Of a DNA stretch of 64,000 nt, positions 53,370 to 62,445 are shown piece after piece; within the stretch, counting starts at the first letter, position 1, and the number at the start of each line of letters is the position of its first letter. The position numbers were made by a program, and so were the translations under genes. The notes beneath the pieces were generated by a model that was given only the letters and a program-made list of their open reading frames with translations, was not told the DNA's origin and did no database searches. The stretch is from assembly GCA_963737445.1 (NCBI GenBank), contig CAVTSO010000007.1:1-64000 (forward strand), read 5' to 3'. This DNA comes from JAICYJ01 sp963737445. GTDB taxonomy: Bacteria; Actinomycetota; Thermoleophilia; Gaiellales; JAICJC01.

Positions 53370-54374
53370 GTGAACGACAGCGCTCTGATCCGTGCCCGTG
53401 CCGGCGACCATCAGGCGTTCGCAGCGCTCACGGACCCCTACCGGCGCGAGCTGCAGCTGCACTGCTACCGGATCCTTGGGCAGGTGCAGGACGCCGAGGA
53501 CGCGGTACAGGAGACGCTCCTCTCCGCGTGGAGAGCATTGGAGTCATTCGAAGAGCGCTCGACGCTGCGCTCCTGGCTGTATCGGATCGCCACCAACCGC
53601 TGTCTGAACATGCTGCGCGATAGCGGTAGACGCCCCGCGACAGCGGCCGGGGTGCCATCTTCCTCACCGGAGCCCACCCGCTACGGCGAGGTGCTGTGGC
53701 TTGAGCCCTATCCCGACGCACTGCTCGAAGGCATCGTCGACAGCGCGGCCGGTCCGGAGGCCCGCTACGAGACCCGCGAGGCGGTCACGCTCGCGTTCCT
53801 CACCGCGCTTCATCGCCTCCCGCCCCGCCAGCGCGCCGTGCTCTTGCTTCGCGACGTGCTGGGGTTCTCCGCCACCGACGTCGCCGCCATGCTCGAAACG
53901 ACCCAGACGTCGGTGAACAGCGCGCTCATCCGCGCCCGCGCGACGATCGACGAGCGCGGGCCGCACGCGCACGACCGAGCGCCGCTCCCCCGATCAGCCC
54001 AAGAACACGAGCTCGTCGCGCGGTTCGCGGACGCCTTCGAGCGCGGAGATGTGGAACCGATCGTCGCGCTGCTCGGCGAGGACGCATGGTGGACGATGCC
54101 GCCGGAGCCTTACGGATACCGAGGCCGCGACGCGATACAACAGTTCATGGCCCATGCGTTCGCGACGCGGGAAAACTCCCGCCGCCTCATTCCGACGCGA
54201 GCCAACACCCAACCTGCGTTCGGCCAGTACGTCAAAGACCCACACACCGACGTCGGCCGCGCGCTCTCGCTGCTCGTGCTGACACTCGACGGCGACCGCA
54301 TCTCGCACATCACCCGCTTCGCCGCGACCAGCGCCCTACCGCACTTCGGCCTCCCCCGAACCATTCCGTGGTAG
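53370..54374 (+). CDS. ECF sigma factor with C-terminal SnoaL-like domain
   Basis: A 334-residue group 4 sigma factor of the SigG/ECF41-like layout. Region 2 has YRRELQLHCYRILGQVQDAE, then D-A-V-Q-E-T-L-L and LRSWLYRIATNRCLNMLRDS (promoter melting). Region 4 has LPPRQRAVLLLRDVLGFSAT and VAAMLETTQTSVNSALIRAR. Residues 215-330 form a SnoaL/NTF2-like domain (VARFADAFERGDVEPIVALL, DAWWTMPPEPYGYRGRDAIQ). In related sigma factors this domain replaces a separate anti-sigma and controls activity. GTG start at 53370. The frame is free of errors, unlike its left neighbours. Confidence 0.92.
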   Translation: MNDSALIRARAGDHQAFAALTDPYRRELQLHCYRILGQVQDAEDAVQETLLSAWRALESFEERSTLRSWLYRIATNRCLNMLRDSGRRPATAAGVPSSSPEPTRYGEVLWLEPYPDALLEGIVDSAAGPEARYETREAVTLAFLTALHRLPPRQRAVLLLRDVLGFSATDVAAMLETTQTSVNSALIRARATIDERGPHAHDRAPLPRSAQEHELVARFADAFERGDVEPIVALLGEDAWWTMPPEPYGYRGRDAIQQFMAHAFATRENSRRLIPTRANTQPAFGQYVKDPHTDVGRALSLLVLTLDGDRISHITRFAATSALPHFGLPRTIPW

Positions 54375-54478
54375 CTGGCCGGACTCCGGTTCTCTGGTCC
54401 ACCTAGTGTCAACGCCGACCCTCCTGCTTCTCGCCCGCTCGACGATTGATCGGTTCGGTCTCTTGTTCTCGATTCCGT

Positions 54479-55763
54479 TCAGTGGTTGAGGCAGAGCGCG
54501 GCGATGTCAACGCCCCAGTAGGCGCGGGCGGCGTTTGGATGCAGCCTAGGCGGGCGGAGAAGAAGGCTGGTTGTGCGCGGTGGTCGAGCATGACCCATGG
54601 GACTTCGGATTCGTGTACGCCCTGGGCGAGGCTGTGTACGCGGCCTGTCGTGCGGATCCGGTAAGCCGGCTCGCTTGGGCGTTAGCCTTCGCCCAGTGAG
54701 GTGATGTGAAGTCGAACGGGTTGAGGTAGGGGTCATGGGAGAACAGGGCCGGGGAGAACAGGTCGGAGGGATCGGGGTAATCGAAGATCCAGCCGTACAA
54801 GCGCATGTCAACGCCGGCCCGGGCGTCGGGTGAGTACTGGTCGGGCACTGATTGGATGATCACTCGAAGGCCGATGCGCGCGAGGTCATCGCGGATCACC
54901 ACCGCTGCCTGGCGAGCGTACGACCATTGGCCGATCTGGAGCGTGACGGTTGCGTGGCGGCGGTGGAGCAGGGCACGCGCCTGGGCCAGGTCGGCGGTCG
55001 CGGGTGCGCTGATCGAGGGTTGTGGTTGGCCCATCATCGCCGGTGGCAGGTACTGGGTTTCGGGTAGGCCGCCGCTGAGCGCAGCGAGTGCCGGTCGGTC
55101 GACTGCGAGATCGACTGCCCGGCGGGCCGCGACGTGTGCGAATAGGCCGCGTGACGTGTTCATCTGTAGCCAATCCATCTCAAGTTGTGAGATCGGGGTG
55201 TACCAGGGCTTGCCAGGCATGCGGTGAGCGGTTCCGTACCTGGTTGCGATTGCGCTGTTAGGTGCTAGCACGCCGAAGTCGGGGTAGCTTTCGGACTCGT
55301 AGTCGAGCGTTCCTTGAAGGACGCGAGCGGCGGCGGGGCCGGTGTTGATGCCGACGTCGTAGACGATCGCGTCGAGGGCGTGGGGCCGCGGGCCGCGGTA
55401 GTTCGGGTTTTGTCGCAGCACCGTTTGCCATCCGATGTTTTGGTAGGAGACGTTGTAGGGGCCTGCGGAGGGGATCGGGTGGGTTGTGGGATCGAAGTTT
55501 GCGAGCGGCGTACCGATCGGCACCGCGCTGTAGAACGGCATGGCCAGCAACGTCTGAAGTTCCGGCACCGGCCCAGTCGTTTGGATGAGCAAGGTGGATC
55601 CATGTGCCTGTAGCCCCGCCAGGTGCGCGGCCTTTCCGGACAGGAACGCGCTTGACCCGAGGATGTGCCATGGGCATCCGGTGCACACGCCGAGGTACCC
55701 CTGACCCGGGGGCGAGCCACTGTGGTAGTCGGGCGATACCGCCCGCTCGATCGAGTAGCGCAT
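54479..55763 (-). CDS. C-terminal peptide-binding (SBP family 5) part of the receptor fusion
   Basis: This is a solute-binding domain: MRYSIERAVSPDYHSGSPPG, PIPSAGPYNVSYQNIGWQTV, QLEMDWLQMNTSRGLFAHVA and RLYGWIFDYPDPSDLFSPAL, typical of oligopeptide-binding proteins. The printed ATG is not a likely start. The upstream frame ends in the first beta strands of the same domain (EDWLDPVDPGSGYSERDWEL, GVWSYAISIRPGYDLP), so the domain is continuous with the gene to the right after a frame change near 55800. A second frame change near 54660 leads to SEVPWVMLDHRAQPAFFSAR and the real stop at 54479. No signal peptide or lipobox is present at its own N-terminus, as expected for an internal domain. Confidence 0.82.
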
Positions 55764-56012
55764 CGTCTCCGCGGTGACCGGCGCGTTCGAGGGCGGGGAA
55801 GATCGTATCCCGGCCGGATCGAGATCGCGTAGCTCCAGACTCCGCCTTTGTGGGTGACGGTGGGCGGGCCCGCGGCGATTTCCGGCACCGGTTCGGCCGG
55901 GTTGGTGCCGGGCCAGTCGGGATAGTTGTAGAGCTTTGCCTCGGTGGCGTATTCGAGTTCCCAGTCTCGCTCGGAGTAGCCGCTGCCCGGGTCGACAGGG
56001 TCAAGCCAGTCC

Positions 56013-57905
56013 TCACGCATCACGAAGTGCGCGACGGCGCCATGCAGGGTGGCCGCGACATCCGGCGGGCGTCGCACGATGCCGACGAAGACGCTCCCCG
56101 ACGGCGTGACCGCAAGTCCTGTTGGTGCGTTTCCAGTGGGGAACGTGCGGACGTGGAGGTTGACCGAGTCGACCCGTGAGATGGTGCCGGCGCGGCCGTT
56201 GCTCACCCATACGCTGCCATCCCCATAGGCAAGGCCGCCGGAGCCGTCGCCGGTGTGGGTGAATCCCGCTCTGGCTGCCGTCGCCTTCGCTGAAGCGGTA
56301 GACACCCGCGTCAGAGTCGACGGTGAGCCAGAGCACGCCGGCGGCTGGAAGCGCATCGGCGATCCATGGATGGATGTGCGCCGTCCACGCGATGGTGCTT
56401 GACGTGGGATCGATCTTCTGGAAATCGCCTTGGTTCTGGTCGATGGCGTACAGGGCACCGTCTCCGAACCGCAGGATGCTGATGCCCGACACGGCAATGC
56501 GGTGCTGAAGCGCGCCCGTGGTCGGGTTGAGGCGAGCGATCGATGAACCGCCGTTCTGGGCAACCCACAGCGAGCCATCGCCATACGCGACCGCGCTCGC
56601 CGTCGGATCGCCTCCGCCGAGGCCCTTCTTCGGCAGCTTGATCTGCGTGACCGAGCCGTACTGCGCGTCAATCCGCTTCACCACCGGCTTGTCGGCTGAG
56701 TCCACCCAGACCGCTCCCCCGCCAACCGTCCAACCCTGATCGTTGCCGATCGACACCGGCAACTCGACACTGCGCGTCGTGGGGTTGATCTTGACCAGGC
56801 TGCCCCCAGCGTCGAGCGACCACACGGCCCCCGCCACGTACCTCTCGTCATAGGTGTCAACGCCGGTCGGCACGCCGCCCACATACGCCCCGTTCGACCC
56901 GAAGACCGCCACCGACTGCGGCGTTGAGAGCGTCTTTTCGGATCGGCCATTGTTGGAGAGCACGAGCGCCGCGACTGCGGCGGCCGCCACCACCGCGACC
57001 GCCCCGGCGAGGAGTGGCCGGCGCTGCGCGCGCAGCCGGCGCCGCAGCGACCACGCCCGCGCGACTGCTCGCTCCGCCGAAACCACCTCGACCACCCGCA
57101 CCGGCTGCTCGATGCCCTTCAACCGCTCGACCCGGCCCTGCAGGTAGCGGATCCCGTCCACCTTCCGCGCGAGATGCACGACCGCCTCGCTGGCAAGCAC
57201 CGCGCCCGGATCGGCAATCGAGCAGAGACGAGCAGCCATGTTCAATGCACCGCCGCGGTAGCCCTTGCCGACCGGCACCGCCTCGCCGGCATCCAAGCCG
57301 ATGCCAACACCACGTGCCATGTCCTCACGCTCGAACACCGCCTGCATCGCGATCGCCGCGCGCAATGCGTTTCGGGCCGATTCGAACACCACCAGCGCCT
57401 CGTCACCGCGCAGCTCGATCAACCGCCCATCATGCTCCTTGACCGTGGAGCGGACGAGATCTGCAAAGGTCGCCGCCAGCTTCGCAGCAGCCTCATCACC
57501 ATGCTGCTGGGTGTAGCGCGTGTAGCCGCGCACGTCCGCGATCAAGAAGGTACGCAGCTGCGCGACACCCGTCTCATGCTCAACCTCGCGCCCACCAATC
57601 ACCGCCTCCGCGTCAGCGATCAGCTGAACAGCCGTATGCGGCCGCTCGTCCGGGTTCTTCGCCATACCGCGACCAAGCACCGCGTCCAGCTCGGTGGGGA
57701 GCTCCGGCCGCAGCGCAGAGAGCGACGGAGGGGGCTGCTTCAGATGCGCGAATACGACCGCCAGATCCGAGTCACGCTCAAACGGCGCACGGCCCGCGAG
57801 CACCTCAAACAGCACGCAGGCCAGAGCGTAGATATCGGCGCGCCCATCCACCTCCTCGCCCTGGATCTGCTCCGGCGCCACGTAGTCGACCGTGCCCGAA
57901 AACAC
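56013..57905 (-). CDS. Middle part of the receptor fusion: kinase C-lobe, class III cyclase, membrane helix, beta-propeller
   Basis: The frame opens inside a Ser/Thr kinase C-lobe (FSGTVDYVAPEQIQGEEVDG, RADIYALACVLFEVLAGRAP). Next is a class III cyclase domain: LRTFLIADVRGYTRYTQQHG with a metal Asp, LIELRGDEALVVFESARNAL, and GIGLDAGEAVPVGKGYRGGA. One membrane helix follows (LLAGAVAVVAAAAVAALVLS). Then comes a propeller of YVTN/virginiamycin-lyase-like repeats, such as VAGAVWSLDAGGSLVKINPT and DGSLWVAQNGGSSIARLNPT. Near 56265 the frame shifts and the last repeat continues as GDGSVWVSNGRAGTISRVDS. The topology puts kinase and cyclase inside and propeller and binding domain outside. Confidence 0.82.
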   Translation of the reverse strand: MFSGTVDYVAPEQIQGEEVDGRADIYALACVLFEVLAGRAPFERDSDLAVVFAHLKQPPPSLSALRPELPTELDAVLGRGMAKNPDERPHTAVQLIADAEAVIGGREVEHETGVAQLRTFLIADVRGYTRYTQQHGDEAAAKLAATFADLVRSTVKEHDGRLIELRGDEALVVFESARNALRAAIAMQAVFEREDMARGVGIGLDAGEAVPVGKGYRGGALNMAARLCSIADPGAVLASEAVVHLARKVDGIRYLQGRVERLKGIEQPVRVVEVVSAERAVARAWSLRRRLRAQRRPLLAGAVAVVAAAAVAALVLSNNGRSEKTLSTPQSVAVFGSNGAYVGGVPTGVDTYDERYVAGAVWSLDAGGSLVKINPTTRSVELPVSIGNDQGWTVGGGAVWVDSADKPVVKRIDAQYGSVTQIKLPKKGLGGGDPTASAVAYGDGSLWVAQNGGSSIARLNPTTGALQHRIAVSGISILRFGDGALYAIDQNQGDFQKIDPTSSTIAWTAHIHPWIADALPAAGVLWLTVDSDAGVYRFSEGDGSQSGIHPHRRRLRRPCLWGWQRMGEQRPRRHHLTGRLGQPPRPHVPHWKRTNRTCGHAVGERLRRHRATPAGCRGHPAWRRRALRDA

Positions 57906-57916
57906 GCTCTCACGGC

Positions 57917-58426
57917 TCAGGCTGTTGACGTCGCAGCATGCTTCGCCAAGCCAAAGTCCGCCAGATACGCCCGATCATCCGCCCCCACCAGTATGTTGCC
58001 GGGCTTGACATCGCGGTGAACGAGACCGCCATCATGAGCCGCATCCAAGGCCGCCGCGATCGGGCCAAGTATGCGCAGCGCACGGTCGGGTTCAAGGCGG
58101 CCCTCGCGTTCAAGCACCCCCCGCAGATCGCCGCCTTCGACATAGCGCATCGCGAGGAACAGCAGTCCATCGGCCTCACCCGCCGCATAGATCGGAACGA
58201 TATTCGGGTGCTCAAGCCCAGCCGCCACACGACTCTCGCGAAGAAACCGCGCCCGAAACCGCTCATCACCCGACAGTTCCGGTGGCAGCACCTTGACAGC
58301 CACCGCGCGGTCAAGATGCTCGTCCCGAGCCAAGTAAACCACGCCGATCGCGCCGCGGCCAAGCAGTCGCTCGACCCTATACCCGGACAACAACGTGCCG
58401 ACTGGAACGTCAAGCGGAATAGCCAT
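57917..58426 (-). CDS. N-terminal Ser/Thr protein kinase lobe of the receptor fusion
   Basis: A Hanks-type kinase start: YRVERLLGRGAIGVVYLARD (glycine loop), VAVKVLPPELSG (ATP-binding Lys), then HRDVKPGNILVG (catalytic loop) and YLADFGLAKHAAT (DFG). The frame stops two residues later because one base is missing near 57920. The C-lobe with the A-P-E segment continues in the next frame from 57905. The ATG at 58426 (MAIPLDVPVGTLLSGYR) is used; an in-frame extension upstream adds nothing recognisable. With the two following parts the product would be about 1310 residues. Confidence 0.85.
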   Translation of the reverse strand: MAIPLDVPVGTLLSGYRVERLLGRGAIGVVYLARDEHLDRAVAVKVLPPELSGDERFRARFLRESRVAAGLEHPNIVPIYAAGEADGLLFLAMRYVEGGDLRGVLEREGRLEPDRALRILGPIAAALDAAHDGGLVHRDVKPGNILVGADDRAYLADFGLAKHAATSTA

Positions 58427-58852
58427 TTCTACACCAGACGGTCCGCGGTATCCAGTTCTTTCCTGCACAGACCTGTGCCGGCGACTGTGAGCAACCGAAT
58501 CCCAGCTACCGGGATTCCGGGCCTCACTGCCTGGCGTTCAGTCCAGCAACTTGGAACGCCGCCCAATGTCGCAGAGTCGAACTGCCGACACCGCCATCTT
58601 CAGATGCTGGAAGCCGCCATGGCGGCTGATCTCGGCTCACTCGGGAGGTTCGTGGCGTGCGTGAAGTCAGACGGTTGGTCGAGCAAGACCTCCCCTGCCT
58701 AGTGGTCGCATGTGTTTGGAGAAGCATTCCAAAGGCCCGAATGCGCGATGAAGGCGGGCTTCGGCGGACGTCGGCGGACTGAGCAAACGGCTGAGAAGCC
58801 CTGCCGCCGACGCCCCGCGCTTGGTTCAACCATGCCCTTTCGGCTCTAAGAG
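58427..58852. other. Intergenic region between the receptor gene and tRNA-Ser
   Basis: No gene is supported in these 426 bases. On the tRNA strand a short perfect hairpin GCTCT-TA-GAGC-like element lies just beyond the tRNA 3' end (about 58843-58853) and may aid processing. The segment is the right inner edge of island III. Confidence 0.35.
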
Positions 58853-58942
58853 CGGAGGGGGAGGGATTCGAACCCTCGGTACGCCTTAACGACGCACAAC
58901 GGTTTTCGAGACCGCCGCATTCAACCACTCTGCCACCCCTCC
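58853..58942 (-). tRNA. tRNA-Ser, anticodon CGA
   Basis: A 90-base class II tRNA. The acceptor GGAGGGG pairs with CCCCTCC, and the discriminator is G, as serine identity requires. The anticodon loop CTCGAAA gives CGA, reading UCG. A long variable arm (about 16-20 bases) and T arm GAGGG/CCCTC around the standard loop follow. CCA is not encoded. Its 3' 62 bases plus flank recur exactly at 40232-40297, marking it as the integration site of island III. Confidence 0.96.
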
Positions 58943-59201
58943 AGTGCCCGCGTATCCTAGACAAGCGGGATCTCGGGGGGCCGCCTGCCAGATACCGCAA
59001 CAGCGCGTGCCGGGTACCGCAAAGCGCCGCGCCAGGTACCGCAGTAGTCGTGGTCGGTTACCTCGAGACGGCGATGGGCGAGGTGTTGCCGCCGGTCGAT
59101 GGGAGTGTGTCGGGAAGGTGAAGTCAGCCTTCCACGTCTGCCGGCCGGCCGACCGGCATTGACGAGCAGGCCAAACCCCCCAACGTCCTCAGGAGGACAT
59201 C

Positions 59202-59975
59202 TTGAAGAAGTACCTACCAATCGCCCTCGCGGGCCTCGTCGGCGCGAGCATGGTCGCGCCGGGCATCGCAGGAGCGCGATGAACCACCGCGATTGCGTAC
59301 GACAGCACGCCCGTCAAGGGCACCGTCAGCGTGCCATCATGGGGCCCGAGGCGTACAGCTTCGACCAGGTCGGCAACGAGGTGCTACTGCGACCGCACAC
59401 CACCATCGGCCACGTCAAGGTGACGATGGTCAGCTTGGGCATGCCAGAGCGGCCAGTGGCAGGCCGGGTGCACGACCACGCCCGGAGCGACGTTCAACAC
59501 TCCGATCACGCTGCAAGCTGTATCACTACAGCAAGAGTGACGCGACGACGGGTGAGATCAAGCCCGGCAAGCTGATCACGAACGTCACCAAGACGTTCTC
59601 ATCCGCTATCGGCCGTCGTCGCAGCGGCAGCGAGTCCAGATACATGGGCAGCGACCAGCGCTGCACAACGGGATCGCGCAGACGATCTCGTTCCCGGTCA
59701 ACCGCCACCTCGCCAACGACGTGGTGTGGACGGTCGGCTACAACACGAACACCAGCGGGCTGCATCCGCTCGGCCATGGCGGCCCGATGGACAGCCTCAA
59801 CGTCGGCCTGTCGTCCGCCGTACGGGTCGGGCATGACCGCTTCCCCGACTCGATCATCTGGGACACGCGGGTGGCCAGCTTTGCGGGCGGCTCGCCGTTC
59901 GTCGCTGGCGAGCTGAACCTGGACAACCACGGCTGGGCCGGCTACGTGCCGGCTGCGCGCTTCACCGTTCGCTGA
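59202..59975 (+). pseudogene. Exported protein of unknown function (frameshifted)
   Basis: A strong ribosome-binding site AGGAGGAC precedes a TTG start. The signal peptide is MKKYLPIALAGLVGASMVAP, ending near A-G-A. Beyond a shift near 59280 the mature part has TTAIAYDSTPVKGTVSVPS, then GPEAYSFDQVGNEVLL, KLYHYSKSDATTGEIKPGKL, and a clean last third with NDVVWTVGYNTNTSGLHPLG and NLDNHGWAGYVPAARFTVR. It resembles secreted beta-rich actinobacterial proteins, but I do not recognise a family. Four or five frame changes lie in the first two thirds. It is followed by a hairpin terminator. Confidence 0.7.
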
Positions 59976-59979
59976 CGAA

Positions 59980-60002
59980 AACCTCCCCGGTCCGGGGAGG
60001 TT
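59980..60002 (+). terminator. Strong hairpin after the exported-protein gene
   Basis: AACCTCCCCGG and CCGGGGAGGTT form an eleven-base perfect stem around a single T (in practice a GGTCC loop). It begins five bases after the stop codon at 59975. Only two Ts follow the stem, so it is a GC-type terminator as often seen in actinobacteria rather than a classic one. Confidence 0.7.
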
Positions 60003-60028
60003 CCGCCGGCCATGGCCGCCCGGCGCTG

Positions 60029-61267
60029 ATGAGTCAGGCCACCACCACGCACGTCGTCCGCCAGCGCTCGGTCAAAAGCCGGTCTGGTACCGTCACGGCC
60101 GTGGCCGAGCCGGCACCCCAGACGCTCGATCTGACCGACGACCAGCGCGAGATCCAGGCGCTCGCGCGCGAATTCGCGCGCACCGAGATCCGTCCCGTCT
60201 CGGCCGATGTCGACGAGCGCGACACCTATACGCCGCTCGACGTCGTCTACAAGGCGGCCGAGGTCGGGCTCACCTCCTTCATGTTGCCGGAGCGCGTCGG
60301 CGGCGGTGGCATCGGCGACGTCCTCACCGGCTGCATCGTCCAGGAGGAGCTGAACTGGGGATGCGCCGGCATCGGCAACCTGATCACCTCCGGCGCCTTC
60401 TTCGGGCGCCCCGTGATCGAGGTCGGCACGCCCGAGCAGCAGCAGCGCTGGCTGGCGCCGCTGTGCGGGCCGCAGCCGCCGCTCACCTCGCTGGCCTCGA
60501 CCGAGCCCGGCGTCGGCTCCGACACCGCTGCCATGGCCACCACCGCCGTGCGCACCGGCGAGGGATACGTCCTGAACGGGCAGAAGACCTGGATCTCGAA
60601 CGGCGGCATTGCGGAGTACTACGTGATCTTCGCGACCGTCGCTCCCGGCACCGGCTCCAAGGGCGTCACCGCCTTCGTAGTCGAGAAATCCGACCCCGGC
60701 ATCACCTTCGGCGAGCCGATGCGCAAGATGGGCCAGCGCGCCATCATCAACACCGAGGTGTTCCTGCAGGACTGCACGGTCCCGGCCGACCGCCTGCTGG
60801 GCGAGGAGGGCAAGGGCTTCTACAGCCTCATGCACACCTTCGACGAGTCCCGCATCCACCTGGCTGCCTCAGCGATCGGCATCGCCCGCGCCGCCTTCGA
60901 GTACTCGGTCGAGTACGCCAAGACCCGAAACGCGTTCGGCAAGCCGATCGGCCAGCACCAGGCCGTCGGCTTCCGCCTCGCCGACATGGCCACCCGCATC
61001 GACGCCGCCCGCCTGCTCTGCCACCGCGCCGCCCGCCTGATGGACGCCGGCAAGCACGTCCCGGCCGAAGCCGCCATGGCCAAGCTGTTCGCCTCCGAGA
61101 CCGCCACCTGGGTCACGTGGGCGGCCATCCAGACGCTCGGTGGCTGGGGCTACTCCCGCGAGTACCCCGTCGAGAAGTGGTCGCGCGACGCCCGGCTGGA
61201 GGAGCTCGAGGAGGGCACCTCCGACATCCAGCGGATGATCGTCAGCCGCCGCCTGCTACGCGACTGA
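60029..61267 (+). CDS. Acyl-CoA dehydrogenase
   Basis: A 412-residue FAD enzyme that introduces the alpha,beta double bond in acyl-CoA. LTSLASTEPGVGSDTAAMAT and YVLNGQKTWISNGGIAEYYV are the two PROSITE-type regions. RNAFGKPIGQHQAVGFRLAD and IQTLGGWGYSREYPVEKWSR follow, and the catalytic Glu is probably in LEELEEGTSDIQRMIVSR. An alternative GTG start at 60101 would remove an unusual 24-residue lead. It is convergent with potA and overlaps its end by 12 bases. No other beta-oxidation gene is in view. Confidence 0.93.
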   Translation: MSQATTTHVVRQRSVKSRSGTVTAVAEPAPQTLDLTDDQREIQALAREFARTEIRPVSADVDERDTYTPLDVVYKAAEVGLTSFMLPERVGGGGIGDVLTGCIVQEELNWGCAGIGNLITSGAFFGRPVIEVGTPEQQQRWLAPLCGPQPPLTSLASTEPGVGSDTAAMATTAVRTGEGYVLNGQKTWISNGGIAEYYVIFATVAPGTGSKGVTAFVVEKSDPGITFGEPMRKMGQRAIINTEVFLQDCTVPADRLLGEEGKGFYSLMHTFDESRIHLAASAIGIARAAFEYSVEYAKTRNAFGKPIGQHQAVGFRLADMATRIDAARLLCHRAARLMDAGKHVPAEAAMAKLFASETATWVTWAAIQTLGGWGYSREYPVEKWSRDARLEELEEGTSDIQRMIVSRRLLRD

Positions 61268-62383
61268 GCCCACGGGCGGGAGCGCGTCCTCGTCGATCGG
61301 CGCCACGCCGGTGTCTGTCAGCACGCGCAGCGCCTCGGACGGCATGTAGACCCGCACCGGGTCGCCCTGCTTGTAGGTCAGCTCCTGGCCGGTGTTCTGC
61401 ACCAGCGCCTGGACCCTGTCGCCGTTGGCCAGGATGACGATGATCTGGTTCGAGTTGCCCAGGTAGACGACGCGCTCGACGATGCCGGGCACGCGGTTCT
61501 CTCCGCTCGACTCGTGCGGCTCCAGGTGCACCCGCTCGGGCCGGATCACGATCCGCGTGTCGCCGGTGGTGTGCGTCTCGCCGCGTGATGCGTGCAGCTC
61601 GAAGTCGCCCAGCGTCACCCGGCAGCGCCCGTCGCTGTCGCCGTGCGCGACCACCCGCATCAGGTTAGAGACGCCCAGGAAGTCGGCCACGAAGGTGGTC
61701 GACGGCTCCTCGTAGACCTCAGACGGCGGCCCCACCTGCTCGACCCGGCCGTCGCTCATCACGGCGATCCGGTCGCTCATGGTGAGCGCCTCCTCCTGGT
61801 CATGCGTAACGTAGATGAACGTGATGCCGACCTGCTGCTGCAGCGCCTTCAGCTCGATCTGCAGCGCCTTTCGCAGCTTCGCGTCCAGCGCGCCCAACGG
61901 CTCGTCCAGCAGCAGCACCGCCGGCTTCAGCACCAGCGCCCGGGCCAGCGCCACACGCTGCTGCTGGCCACCCGACATCTGGGCCGGCTTGCGGCGCTCG
62001 AGGCCGGTCAGCTGCACCAGCTCCAGCGCCTCGGCCACCCGCTGCTTGATCTCGTTCTTGGGCGTCTTCGCACGGCGCAGCCCGAACGCGACGTTGTCCT
62101 GCACGCTCAGGTGCGGGAACAGCGCATAGCTCTGGAACACCGTGTTCACGTTGCGCTTGTGCGGCGGCGTGAACGCCATGTCCTCGCCGTCCAGCAGGAT
62201 CTGTCCGCTGGTCGGCTGCTCGAAGCCGGCGATCATCCGCAGCGTCGTGGTCTTGCCGCAGCCGGACGGGCCCAGCATCGAGAAGAACTCCGCACCCGGC
62301 ATCTCCAGGTCGATGCCGTCGACCGCCGTGACGTCGCCGAACTGCTTTGTCAACGCTATGAGCTTTACCTCACCACCGGCCAC
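61256..62383 (-). CDS. potA: Spermidine/putrescine ABC transporter ATP-binding protein
   Basis: A 375-residue ATPase. Walker A GPSGCGKTT lies at about residues 38-46, signature MSGGQQQRVALARALVLKPA at about 140, Walker B VLLLDEPLGALDAKLR, and the switch His in FIYVTHDQEEALTMSDRIAV. A C-terminal TOBE region (RVHLEPHESSGENRVPGIVE) matches PotA-type importers. It follows the potC gene by about 60 bases on the same strand, giving the order potB, potC, potA. Confidence 0.93.
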   Translation of the reverse strand: MAGGEVKLIALTKQFGDVTAVDGIDLEMPGAEFFSMLGPSGCGKTTTLRMIAGFEQPTSGQILLDGEDMAFTPPHKRNVNTVFQSYALFPHLSVQDNVAFGLRRAKTPKNEIKQRVAEALELVQLTGLERRKPAQMSGGQQQRVALARALVLKPAVLLLDEPLGALDAKLRKALQIELKALQQQVGITFIYVTHDQEEALTMSDRIAVMSDGRVEQVGPPSEVYEEPSTTFVADFLGVSNLMRVVAHGDSDGRCRVTLGDFELHASRGETHTTGDTRIVIRPERVHLEPHESSGENRVPGIVERVVYLGNSNQIIVILANGDRVQALVQNTGQELTYKQGDPVRVYMPSEALRVLTDTGVAPIDEDALPPVGSVA

Positions 62384-62445
62384 GCCAGCTCCTCTCGAAA
62401 TGGGTCGCCAAGGCTACCCGATTGATGCACGAGTCGACCGGCCAT

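Larger units (their letters stand above)
40232..58914. mobile_element. Island III, 18.6 kb integrated at tRNA-Ser
   Basis: Two perfect 66-base copies of the tRNA-Ser 3' part delimit the segment; the right one belongs to the intact gene. Inside are an IS110 element, secreted hydrolase and protease genes, a LuxR regulator, an amine/proline catabolic operon, an ECF sigma factor and a multidomain receptor kinase. No integrase is visible, so it would need help to move. Frame changes are far denser here than in the flanking oxidase operon. Confidence 0.75.

Noticed and set aside
52713..53462. Long - strand frame upstream of the sigma factor
   Set aside because: No start signal or motif, and it overlaps the sigma factor start; composition alone is not enough.
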